DNA of 64,000 nucleotides from Acanthamoeba castellanii str. Neff (lineage: Eukaryota > Discosea > Longamoebia > Acanthamoebidae): positions 492,782 to 556,781 of the forward strand of contig NW_004457618.1 in NCBI RefSeq assembly GCF_000313135.1, given 5' to 3'. Below, one piece after another: positions 54,402-64,000 of the stretch. Made by a program: the position numbers and the translations under genes. A model generated the notes under the pieces. The model was given only the letters and a program-made list of their open reading frames with translations, was not told the DNA's origin and ran no database searches. Each line of letters opens with the position of its first letter. Positions within the stretch are counted from its first letter, which is position 1.

Positions 54402-56813
54402 ATGGAGGGAGTGGCGGCTAAGCTGGTGGGGGTGCGGCCCGCCGCATACCACAAGGTGTGGGACGACCGGTGCGACAACCCTTCCCGTGTGTCGCCTGGT
54501 GGGAGTGAGCTCAAGTGTTGTTTTCTCACCATTTTAATTTAAATGCTGCCCCTGTAAAAGGAAGACGGGCAGCAAGCCACACCACGTGTCGTTCTGGAGG
54601 CCAGTGCCTCCGCGCGGCTTCCACCGCGTGTCCGACCTTGCCCAACGGTTCCCCGCCCATCGCGGTGCATCTTCTTTCTTTGAGTGCCAAGAGAGAGCTC
54701 TGACGATGTCCGTGTCTATGTGCGCATGCGCATGCGCGTGTGTCATGTGACCTTTTGACCACCGTACGCGAACAGCACGCACGAGAAGGAGCCCGCTCAG
54801 ATGGCCCGCTGTCTGGTAGTAGCGGCCCACGGCAGCGTAGCCGACGGGTCGTCACCCGTGTTGCGCCCGCCCGTGGACTACACGTGCGTGTGGACCGACA
54901 AGCGCTCGGGAGGACGCTACGGCAATTGCTCTCTCTGGGTCCGCGATGCACACGCACACGCACACACACAGTACCACCGCATGCGTTCCTTTCCGGACTC
55001 GCGCACGACCTGCGCACGTAGTTGTATGAACCTCGATCGTGTGCGGCGCGGTGTCTGCAGGTTCCGGTGGCGCCAGAGGGCTACTGCGCGTTGGGGTGCG
55101 TGGCGGTCGTGGGGTACGAGAAGCCGGGGCTCAACGAGGTCATGTGCGTGCACAGTAGCCTCTGCACACCCGCCGGGGTCGTGAGCGAAGATCCGACCGG
55201 GCCTCTGTGGAAGGACGCCGGCTCCGGTATGCGGCCTCCATAATTTATTACTTTTTTTATATATTTCTATTACTTTATAACATTGCATTGCGGTGGCACT
55301 GTTGCAGGATCGGTCAATGACGTCAGCATATGGACCATGGCGCCGCTAGAGATAGGCGAGGGAATCTGTAACGTGCCCCTCTACCCCGCCACGCCACGCT
55401 CTTGCTTCTGCTGAATATTCACTCCCGCTTGGTTGTGCGTGTGTCGTGTGTCGTGTGTTGCGTCCCTGTAGCGATTGACTCCTTCCTGGCGGTGCCGCAC
55501 CACGGCACCAAGGTCAACCCCGCCCATCCGTTCGCCTTCTGCGGGCTCTACTGCATCTCCACGAGCGCCATCATCATCGAGACCCCCCAGTCTCCCCTCG
55601 TCGCCGCCATCGCCGCTGCCGCTGCCTCCGCTACTGCCACCACCGCCGCATCTTCCGCTGTCTCCACGTCGACGTCGGCTTCGATGTGCACTTTCGGCGG
55701 ATTCGCCTCTGCGCTGGCGTCCCTCGCGGCCCCGGCGACTGCGCCGCTTCTGCCGTTCGGGGTGGACCCTGCCACCCTTCCCCTGGAGCGCGACGACGCC
55801 ACGGGTGCGCCCACCCCTCCCGCACGGCGAGGAATGTTGAGCATGCAACAGCTACTAACGGCTGCGAGCGTCGGATGCCATTGGTTGGGCATTCAGGTCT
55901 GACGGTGCCCAGGGGTCTGGTGGCCCTGCGGCGGCTCTTCTACGCCATGAACGGACACATGGAGGAGGGCATCTTCCGCATCGCCGGCTCGGAGACGGAG
56001 TGTCAGAAGATGCAGGCCAGCCTCAACAAACCGAGGAACGTGGACAAGCAGGGCAACTTCAGCTTCGACGTGTTCCCCAACGACGTGCACGCCGTGTCTT
56101 CCCTCATCAAGGTGTCCCTCCATCTCTTTCGCTTTTCGCTATCTCTTTCGCTTTCGCTTTCCTGACCCGGGGTTGTGTAATCTAGCGCTGGTACCGGGAA
56201 CTGCCGGTGCGTCTGCTGGCCGGCAGTGCCGCGTGCGTCGCGGACCTGTCTGGTCGCCTCGCCGCCGCGTATGTGACCCCCCCCCTTGCACAAGCAAAGC
56301 AAAGCAAGCACAGACATTCATTTTGTGATCCCAGGGCAGTGCCACTTGACGCTTAGCTCATGTGTTCTTCTTTGCTTTGCTTTGCTTTACGTCGTATAAG
56401 GGACGATCGCGCGGTGCTGCTCGAGGAGATCAGAGGCTTTCCCGATAGCCTGCCGCCCCTGCAGAAAGACCTCTTCCTCTTTCTCATGGGCCTCGGGCGC
56501 GACGTAGCCCGCAATTCGGCCGTTAACAAGATGGTCCCGCGCAACATCGGTGCGTACCCACCACACACGACACACGCTACACGCATGGCCTGCTACGCAC
56601 ATGGCACCCGACACGAACGAACCCTTCTGTTCGCACATAATTGCTGGCTCAATCCGGTGGATTCACTTCTCCCATTTTCTGGCGCCGTGTGGTGGATCAG
56701 CCGTCGTGTTCGCGCCCATGCTCGTGGAGCGAACGTCCCCCATGGAGGAGATGATGCGCACCTCCGAGATCATGCTCTTCCTCGTGGCCTGCCTCGAGCT
56801 GCCCGAGCCATGA
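54402..56813 (+). CDS. VPS62/DUF946-like protein fused to a RhoGAP domain
   Basis: Ten predicted exons (54402-54514, 54561-54683, 54776-54938, 55061-55226, 55308-55367, 55472-55804, 55897-56111, 56186-56268, 56401-56549, 56701-56813) give about 505 residues. The first ~310 resemble plant DUF946/VPS62 repeats: KVWDDR, SFWRPVPPRGFHRVSDLA, CVWTDKRSGG, WVPVAPEGYCALGCVAVVGYEKP, SVNDVSIWTMAP and FLAVPHHGTKVN. An Ala/Thr/Ser-rich linker follows, then a RhoGAP domain: GLVALRRLFY, EGIFRIAGSETECQKMQ with the catalytic arginine finger, KRWYRELPVRLL, and MVPRNIAVVFAPMLVERTSP. RhoGAPs switch off Rho-family GTPases, and the VPS62-like part may supply membrane or vesicle targeting (inference). The exon 2-3 join is tentative. 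Confidence 0.8.
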
Positions 56814-57924
56814 ATGCCGGCCACGAGCGCGCCCTACTTTGTACCCATTTCTATCGCGTTTTAAAAACCAGCAGAATTGCAAAAGAAAACAGGAAAATTC
56901 AATCGAGAAAGAAATTAGCGGACTTAGCGTCCAACGTTGGCCGGCCATGTGGCAGCAGCACCGTGGCCTCCGGCAAGGGGCTGGTGTGTGGCGTCCTGCT
57001 CCTGCTACTGCTGACGGCAGCAGTCATGGTGCTCGCCCTCCTTCACGCGGTACGCCCCACCCCTCTCGAGACTTGGTCCCTTTTGCCAGTGGTTCACCTT
57101 CGTGCGTGGCTTGGGGGGGCACAGGAAGAGAAGGACCCCGGTGGGCCGCCTCCGCTGGTGGTGCAGCTCGAGCGCCGACCGCCCCCCCGCGCTGCGACCG
57201 CCGTCAACGCTGAAACCGTCCGGCGCGTCGCGCGGCGCTTTTCCTCCACCGCGTCGGCCGCGGCGCCCACGCCCGTCCCGGCGGACGCCCTCTTCGCCAT
57301 CGAGGAGGCCTCCGGAGCTCACGACGACGACGACCAGGAGGTGCTCTCCGCGCCCCTCCACCATAACGCTGCCGGTGCGTTGGCCACCACCACCCAGTTC
57401 ACCATGACGACGACGATGAAGGTGCCGCCCACCAACCGTGTCGTTGCCACTGATCCGTGTGTCGTGATGTGTTGTGTTGTGTTGTGCTGTGTTGTGCTGT
57501 GCTGTGCTGTGTGTGTGTGCGTGTGCGTGTGTGGGTGTCGCAGAGTATTTCGTGGAGGTGGCCATAGCCGACGGTAATGGTCACGATCTTCCACGTGCTG
57601 TCGACGCTGCTGGGGGTGGTGACGCCGACGGTGATGATGTCGGTAGTGGCGAGCAGCAGCAGCAACAGCAACAACAACCGGAAGTGGAGGAGGAGCGCGG
57701 CTCCAAGGTGGGCCGGCAGCGGGGCGCCGGGTACTTCCTGCTGCACGTCGACACCGGGAGCGCGGTGATGGCCCTCCCCTCTCGACTCTGCACCGGCTGC
57801 TGCGCCCATTCCCTTCGGTACCGCCGCATTGCCGCCGGATCATGTCGTGCGTGTCATGCGACATCGCGTCGCGTCGCGTTGTGTGTGGTGTGTCGTGTCG
57901 TGTGACCTCGTCGCGTTGTGCGCC

Positions 57925-57956
<32 letters not shown>

Positions 57957-59966
57957 GTGGGCCTTCCCAGGTACGGACGTGAGGAGGAGCGCGGGGTGGC
58001 GTGTGCGGAGTGCGGGGGCGGGTGCCACGGGGCGCTGTGCGGGTTCGAGATGGCCTACGCGGACCGCTCGCGCATCGCGGGGGTGCTAGTGCGGGACCGC
58101 GTGCACATGGCGGGCGTGGAGTGGGCCGCCACCTTTGGCGCCATCGTCGATGCACATCGCTTCTGCGTGCGGGGCGTCGACGGCATCCTGGGCCTCGCCC
58201 GCCCCGGCACCGCCACCAACCCCCTCAACGTACATACGCCCCCCCCAAACCCAGTAGTGAATCTGAAGCGAGCGTTGACACACGCCACCGCACACGCACA
58301 CGCACACGCACACGACACACACGTGGGGGGGGGTTGGGTGAGAGCAGTGCGTGCCCAACTGCGTGGAACCGCCACTGGATTCTCTGATGCGGGAGCACCC
58401 CATGCCCGACGTGTTCGCCCTTCAGCTCCGCGACACAGTACGCCGCTCCCTCTCCGCCCACGATCGCCCCCCGCGACGCCGTTGGCGCTGACCGCCCTCA
58501 GGGCGGACGTCTGATCGTGGGCAGCGCGGACGACGGCGTGACGGCTCTGCGCGAACCCGTGGCCTGGAGCGCCGACCTGGGCGCCCACGCCGGGCATTAC
58601 CGCATCGCTCTCCGCACCATCGCCGTGCTCGACGCGCCGCCCGCCGGCCCCCGCCTCGTCCGCCTCCCTGGCCGCGGTGCTTACCCCCCCCCTCTTCTCT
58701 GTGTGTGGAATGCGTTCCGAAGGATAGCACCGCATTCTTTCTATTTTTTAACTTATTTTCTGTTTGTAGGCAGGGCGACGGCAGAGGCGCTGCTGGACAG
58801 CGGGACGAGCGTGATCGCCGCCTCGTCTCCGCTCTACGCCGCCATTGTGGCGGCCTTCCTCGCGGGCAACTGCACTACCCGCGGCATATGCGCCCACGCC
58901 CGGTACTCGACACGCCACGGCACGACTGCTGAGGGCGGGTCCCGCTGACAAGTAGGACACACTACACGCACACGCGCGACCAACACCACATTAGGGAGAG
59001 TGGGGAGCACGTGTTCCAGTACTGCTTCCCGCGCGACTCGTTTCCGATCGACCGCTACCCGGCCCTCTCCCTCGGCCTCGCCCACGGAGTCACCCTCACC
59101 CTCCGCCCCAGGTACGCCCACGCAAGTCGCGCATGCATCGGTTCTCTTTATTCATTTATTTATTTATTTTTTATTTCATAAATGTGTAAGTGCACGTAAC
59201 ACACTTTTGTCTATATTGCTGCGTGCACCCGGGAAACCTGTACCTTACGTCAATGCTGCAGGCAGTACCTGCTAGAGCGGTTGGCCGACGACGGGACCAC
59301 CGTGATGGTGTGCTCCGCCATCCGCGAGACCAAGGCCTCCCACGCCAGCCTCGTGCTCGGCGCGCCTTTCTTCCGAGGTACGCAGAGGAGGAGGAATACC
59401 ACCATCGCACGACGAGCCAGCAGCTGATTGCATTTGCCCTCCTCCTCCTCCTCCTCTTCATCTTCTTCTTCATCTTCAGCATTCCACACCGTGTTTGACC
59501 GGGTACCCCCCTACACAGCTTCCTTCCTTTCCTCGTTCTCGCTTGGCTACATGGTTTTTGTTAATGTGTGTCGTGTGTCGTGTGTCGTGTGGACAGGGTA
59601 ACGGGCGCATCGGTTTTGCGGAGCATGCCGACGGCGAAGGTGGAGCAGTCGAGGTCGACCCCGACTACCGGGAGCCCGCGCCTGACCTCGCCCTCTACAC
59701 CTCGTGGTCCCGTCCCTCATTCCCCCCTTGGCCCGAAAGAGCTGAGGCGAACCGCAATATGTGTGCCGAGCTCACCAAACTCTCTCTCTGTGTGTGTGTG
59801 TGTGTGCGTGTGACAACACAGGGAGAACGGGGCCGGGGTATGGGTGGGGCTGGCCCTCGTGGGTGCCCTGGTCTCCGTCTGTGGCGGGGTGCTGGTGTGC
59901 CTCTACGCTCGTCCCCCCGTAGACCGTGCTCGTCCCCGTGCCCGTGCCCGAGGCCGTGCCACCTGA
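56810..59966 (+). CDS. Pepsin-type aspartic protease, membrane-anchored
   Basis: Exons 56810-57049, 57125-57374, 57544-57817, 57971-58229, 58348-58437, 58502-58676, 58770-58902, 58995-59111, 59262-59377, 59480-59502, 59597-59706 and 59822-59966 stay in frame for 643 residues. Both catalytic motifs are present: LHVDTGSAV and LLDSGTSV. FEMAYADRSRIAG, GILGLARPG, LVLGAPFFRAFHTVFD and RIGFAEH are typical of A1 peptidases. A hydrophobic N-terminal anchor (VCGVLLLLLLTAAVMVLALLHA) and a C-terminal TM helix (VWVGLALVGALVSVCGGVLVCLY) suggest a lysosomal or surface BACE-like protease. A Gly/Asp/Gln-rich insertion lies just before DTGS. The start is uncertain: ATG 56810 overlaps the upstream stop codon, and an upstream exon or ATG at 57026 is possible. 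Confidence 0.82.
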
Positions 59967-60476
59967 TCGGAGGGCTGACCAACAGCTGACCCCCCTGATC
60001 GGGGAGAGGGGCCGACAAGGAGGACTTCCGTTCAACGCCGCCATTCCCGCGCTGGCAGGTCGCCCGTCGACCGACCACAAGGACAAACGTCATTCGTGTC
60101 CTCTGTGCGGCCAATCCTGGCTGACCGAGTCAACGCCCTCGCCACAGATCACGGCGGCGTAAGAGAGCCCCACCGGATCGGCGTGTCTTTCCTCCTCCCG
60201 CCGGAGAAGCACACACTGTCATCCCTCTTTCCCACAGCACCTCCTGTCATCTGAAAGCATTCCTATGTTTGGTTGTAAGATCTAGATACAAGTATATTTA
60301 TATATATATTTATAAACGCTTCATCTGTACACCACCGCTCCCAAACCCTTCCTTCCCTTACAGGGCAGCAGCAGCAGCAGCACGCGCGCTACTGCCATTA
60401 TTCACAAAAATGTCTCGCTTTCGCGAGCTTTCCTCTCTCTCCTCTCTCTCTTGTGTGGTTGGTTGTGTGAGGAGAG
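59967..60476. other. Region between protease and histidine kinase genes (convergent)
   Basis: 510 bases. A GC-rich plus-strand frame runs to 60162 and could be an alternative protease tail. The rest is AT-rich (TATA repeats near 60290-60315) and T/C-rich. No gene is supported. Confidence 0.4.
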
Positions 60477-61907
60477 CTAGGAGTCCTTGGACATGGAGAG
60501 GAAGCTCTCGATGGTCTGCTTGAGGGACTCGGCGTGGATGGGCTTCGATATGTAGCCGTCCATGCCGCCCTCGAGGCACTTTTCGCGGTAGCCTTGGATG
60601 GCGTGGGCGGTCATGGCGACGATCGGGGTGTGGCCGCGGCCGGCCTGCTTGCTCTCGAGGCCACGGATCTTGGCGGTGGCCTCGAAGCCGCCCATCTCGG
60701 GCATCTGGACGTCCATGAGGATGAGGTCGAAGCTCTGCGTCTTGGCGATGTCAACGGCCTTGCGTCCGTTGTCGGCGAGGGTGACCGAGTAGCCGAAGCG
60801 CTCGAGGAGGCGGATGGCGAGCTTCTGGTTGACGACGTTGTCCTCGGCCAGAAGAATGCGCTGCCGGGGCTTCTCGCCGCCGTGAGAGCCGGCGCGGCCA
60901 TCGGAGGCGTGCGGGCTGCCGCGGTGGGCCGACCCGGGTCCGCCGGGCAGCAGCGACGAGGTGGGCTCGAGCAGGTCGAAGGGCTTGAGCAGGGCGCCGA
61001 GGAGCTCGCTCTGGCCCACGGGCTTGGAGATGTAGGCGCACGTGGGCGGGCACGAGTGCCAGCTGACGAGGTCGCGCTTGGTGGCGGTGGGCGAGAGGGC
61101 CATGATGATGGTGGTCTCCTTGGTCACCACCTGCAGGCTCTCGCTGAACTGCGCGATCGTGAGGCCCTCGAGGTCATCCGGGATCTGCGACACGAGCAGC
61201 ACGTACTCGAACGGTCTCTGCACCATCACCGACTCGGCGTACAGCTGGCTGGCCTCCCGCACCGTGTCCACCACGATCGGCTCCATGCGCCAGTTGAGCA
61301 GCGTCTGCGACAGGATGCGCCGCGACGTCTCGTTGGCGTCGGCCACCAGCACCCGCCGCCCGCCCAGCACCGCCGTCGACCGCTCGCGCGGCAGAGAGCT
61401 CTCCTCGCGCGCCAGCCCGAACGTGGCCGTGAAGTGGAACAGCGAGCCCTTGCCCGGGTTGCTCTCCGCCGTCAGCTTGCCCTGCATGAGCTGCACCAGC
61501 CGCGTCGAGATCGTCAGCCCCAGGCCCGTCCCTCCGTACTTGCGCGTGATCGACCCGTCGGCCTGCGAGAACGCCTCGAAGATCACCGACAGCTTGTCCG
61601 GCGGAATGCCTGCCGTACAAATATGATGTGTAGGGGGTCAGGTGGTGGTAGTGGTGGTGGTGTTGGTGGTGGTGGTGGTGGTGATGATGATGATGATGAT
61701 GACGATGATGGATTGATCACCGAGCGCTGTGCAGTGGAACGTCGAGTGCGTACCGATGCCCGTGTCGCGTACGGCAAAGTGGAGTACGACGGCGTCGGCC
61801 TTGCGCTCCTGCATCTTGACCGAGAGGACGACCTCGCCCTGCGACGTGAACTTGATGGCGTTGCCCACTAATCGATTATGGGTTGGAGTCAGACATCCAA
61901 TGGACTA

Positions 61908-61949
<42 letters not shown>

Positions 61950-62251
61950 GAAGCCAGAAGAAGAAGAGCGACGCGGGCGTACCTAGGTTGATGATGACCT
62001 GCCGCAGCCGCACGGGGTCGCCCACCAGCTTGTCGGGCAGGGTGGGCTCGATGTCGCTCAGCAGCTCGATACCCTTTTCGTGGGCCTTGAGCGCCAGCGC
62101 CTTGAGCGTGTCGCCCAGGGTCTCGTGTAGCGACATATCTGCATTCCGGCCATTCCTCGTTAGTTAGCCCCGAAACAGCACTGAGGAGAGAGAGCAACAA
62201 AGAAGGGGTGCTGGTACCGATGTGCTCAATGTCGAGCTTGCCGGCCTCGAT

Positions 62252-62283
<32 letters not shown>

Positions 62284-63975
62284 TCAGGAGGCCGAGCGCG
62301 GAGGAGTGCACGAGCTTGAGGTAGTCCCGCTGCTCCGAGTTCAGCTGCGTGTCGAGGGCAAGCTCCGTCATGCCGATGATTCCGTTCTGCGCCCGCGAGA
62401 GTCAATGAGCGAGAGCGCACAAGCAGTGTGTGTGTGTCAAATGCGTACCATGGGCGTTCGAATCTCGTGGGACATGTTAGCCATGAATTCGGTCTTGGCG
62501 CGGTTGGCCTCGTTGGCGAGCGCGGTCTTGATGAGCATCTCCTTGAGGGTGCAGATCATCTCGTTGATGATGGTCTTGAGGGTGTTCATCTCGCCGTAGG
62601 CCTCCACCGTGATGAAGCGCGTGAAGTCGCCCTTGGTCACCGCGCGGGCCACCTCGGCGATGGCGCGCACCTGGTTGGTGAGGTTGGCCGCCATCGTGTT
62701 GACGTTGGTCGTGAGGTCCTCCCAGATGCCGCTCACGCCCTTGACCTGGGCCTGGCCGCCAAGCTTGCCCTCCGTGCCCACCTCGCGCGCGACTCGTGTC
62801 ACCTCGGAGGCGAAGGTGTTGAGCTGGTCGACCATGGTGTTGATCGTGTTCTTGAGCTCGAGGATCTCGCCCTTGGCGTCAGCGGTCATCTTCTTGGAGA
62901 GGTCGCCCTTGGCCACGGCCGTGGTCACCTGCGCGATGGCGCGCACCTGGCCGGTGAGGTTGGCCGCCATGGTGTTGACGTTGTAGGTGAGGTCCTTCCA
63001 GATGCCGCTCACGCCCTTGACCTGGGCCTGGCCGCCGAGCTTGCCCTCCGTGCCCACTTCGCCAGCAACGCGGGTCACTTCGGAGGCGAAGGAGTTGAGC
63101 TGGTCCACCATGGTGTTGATCGTGTTCTTGAGCTCGAGGATTTCGCCCTTGACGTCGGTGGTGATCTTCTTGGAGAGGTCGCCGCGCGCCACGGCCGTGG
63201 TCACTTCGGCGATGGCGCGCACCTGGCCGGTGAGGTTGGCCGCCATGGTGTTGACGTTGTCCGTGAGGTCCTTCCACGTGCCGGCGACGCCGCGGACCAT
63301 GGCCTGGCCGCCGAGTTTGCCCTCCGTGCCGACTTCCAGCGCGACTCGCATGACCTCGGAGGCGAAGGTGTTGAGCTGGTCGACCATGGTGTTGATCGTG
63401 TTCTTTAGTTCGAGGATTTCGCCCTTGACGTCGACCGCGATCTTCTTGGAGAGATCGCCACTGGCCACGGCCGTGGTCACCTGCGCGATGGCGCGCACCT
63501 GGCCGGTGAGATTGGCCGCCATGGTGTTGACGTTATTCGTGAGGTCCTCCCAGATGCCGCTCACGCCCTTCACGTGGGCCTGGCCGCCGAGCTTGCCCTC
63601 CGTGCCCACCTCGCGCGCGACTCGTGTCACCTCGGAGGCGAACGAGTTGAGCTGGTCCACCATGGTGTTGATCGTAAGCTTGAGCTCGAGGATCTCGCCC
63701 TTGGCCTCGGCGGTCATCTTCTTGGAGAGGTCGCCCTTGGCCACGGCCGTGGTCACCTGCGCGATGGCGCGCACCTGGCCGGTCAGACGGGCCGCCATGG
63801 TGTTGACGTTGTGTGTGAGGTCCTTCCAGATGCCCGAGACATCCTTGACGTTGGCTTGGCCGCCGAGCTTGCCCTCCGTGCCCACCTCGCGCGCGACGCG
63901 GGTCACCTCGGAGGCGAAGGAGTTGAGTTGGTCCACCATGGTGTTGATTGTGTTCTTGAGCAGCAGGATTTCGCC
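60477..63975 (-). CDS. Class III-like hybrid histidine kinase with HAMP repeats, 5' end outside window
   Basis: Exons 62449-63975, 62218-62386, 61983-62138, 61754-61867 and 60477-61609 are in the window. The acceptor at 63976 shows that more lies beyond the edge. The first ~440 residues are at least five HAMP-type units of ~92 residues ([23 protein letters not shown]...). A HisKA follows with [22 protein letters not shown] (phospho-accepting His), and a HATPase with [18 protein letters not shown] and GGTGLGL. A degenerate receiver and a full receiver ([27 protein letters not shown] with the phospho-Asp, MTAHA, ISKP) complete it. This layout matches fungal group III (Nik1/Os-1) and Dictyostelium DokA-like kinases that sense osmotic stress. 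The function here is inferred. Confidence 0.93.
61909..61950. repeat. (AAC)n microsatellite in a histidine kinase intron
   Basis: About fourteen AAC units lie in the intron 61868-61982. A GGT/GAT-rich trinucleotide tract at 61645-61710 fills the neighbouring intron. Confidence 0.92.
62449..63975 (-). repeat. ~276-bp tandem repeats encoding HAMP units
   Basis: Five direct repeats of about 276 bp are recognisable at the DNA level, for example by the recurring GAGCTGGTCGACCATGGTG / GAGCTGGTCCACCATGGTG segments near 62820, 63095, 63372, 63648 and 63925. Confidence 0.9.
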
Positions 63976-64000
63976 CTACCAACGAGAGAGGTGCCACATA

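Noticed and set aside
60534..61871. 445-codon plus-strand frame
   Set aside because: Antisense of the receiver and ATPase exons, with low-complexity Arg/Leu/Glu composition and no domain.
62428..63408. 326-codon plus-strand frame opposite the histidine kinase
   Set aside because: It is the antisense shadow of the GC-rich HAMP repeats. The minus-strand protein has clear domain matches.

Overview
The window looks like nuclear DNA of a free-living amoebozoan, most probably Acanthamoeba. This is inferred from GC-rich exons split by many short GT-AG (sometimes GC-AG) introns, and from the gene set: a class VII-like MyTH4-FERM myosin, a HAMP-repeat hybrid histidine kinase, phytochelatin synthase and a PstS-like binding protein. 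Nearly all genes were rebuilt here by choosing splice sites that keep one open frame, so exon ends are predictions. I found no tRNA, rRNA or CRISPR array that I could support.

Layout. 1-8.2 kb: a PstS-like protein running off the left edge, a putative Golgi-type glycosyltransferase, a TMEM97/sigma-2-receptor homologue, a small basic protein and two small secreted proteins. 8.3-14.9 kb: a DGAT2-type acyltransferase gene whose penultimate exon is split by a 4.9-kb mobile element. 15-28 kb: an ADF/cofilin-like gene, a fused nucleotidyltransferase/RNA-ligase-like gene, a head-to-head ferroportin/phytochelatin synthase pair and a GT61-type glycosyltransferase. 28.7-41 kb: one huge myosin gene. 41-50.5 kb: an imperfect tandem duplication carrying a mitochondrial carrier and an AADAT-like aminotransferase, with a 294-base run of N at the junction. 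50.6-64 kb: a protein kinase, a TsaE homologue, a second ADF/cofilin copy in inverted orientation, a VPS62-like/RhoGAP fusion, a pepsin-type protease and a hybrid histidine kinase running off the right edge.

The main discovery candidate is the element at 8514-13406. It has long terminal inverted repeats with subterminal tandem motifs and is flanked by a 4-bp duplication (GTAT). It encodes two spliced genes on the same strand: a two-motif LAGLIDADG endonuclease-like protein and an 817-residue protein I do not recognise. I see no DDE transposase, reverse transcriptase or tyrosine recombinase. LAGLIDADG enzymes leave 4-nt overhangs, which matches the 4-bp duplication, so the endonuclease may open the target site. 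The insertion interrupts the acyltransferase between codons for Gly-Glu-Pro-Ile and Pro-Val-Thr-Lys, but a donor-like sequence at the element edge could let the host splice across it in frame.

A second notable arrangement is the shared ~100-bp region between ferroportin (metal export) and phytochelatin synthase (metal chelation), which suggests co-regulated metal handling.
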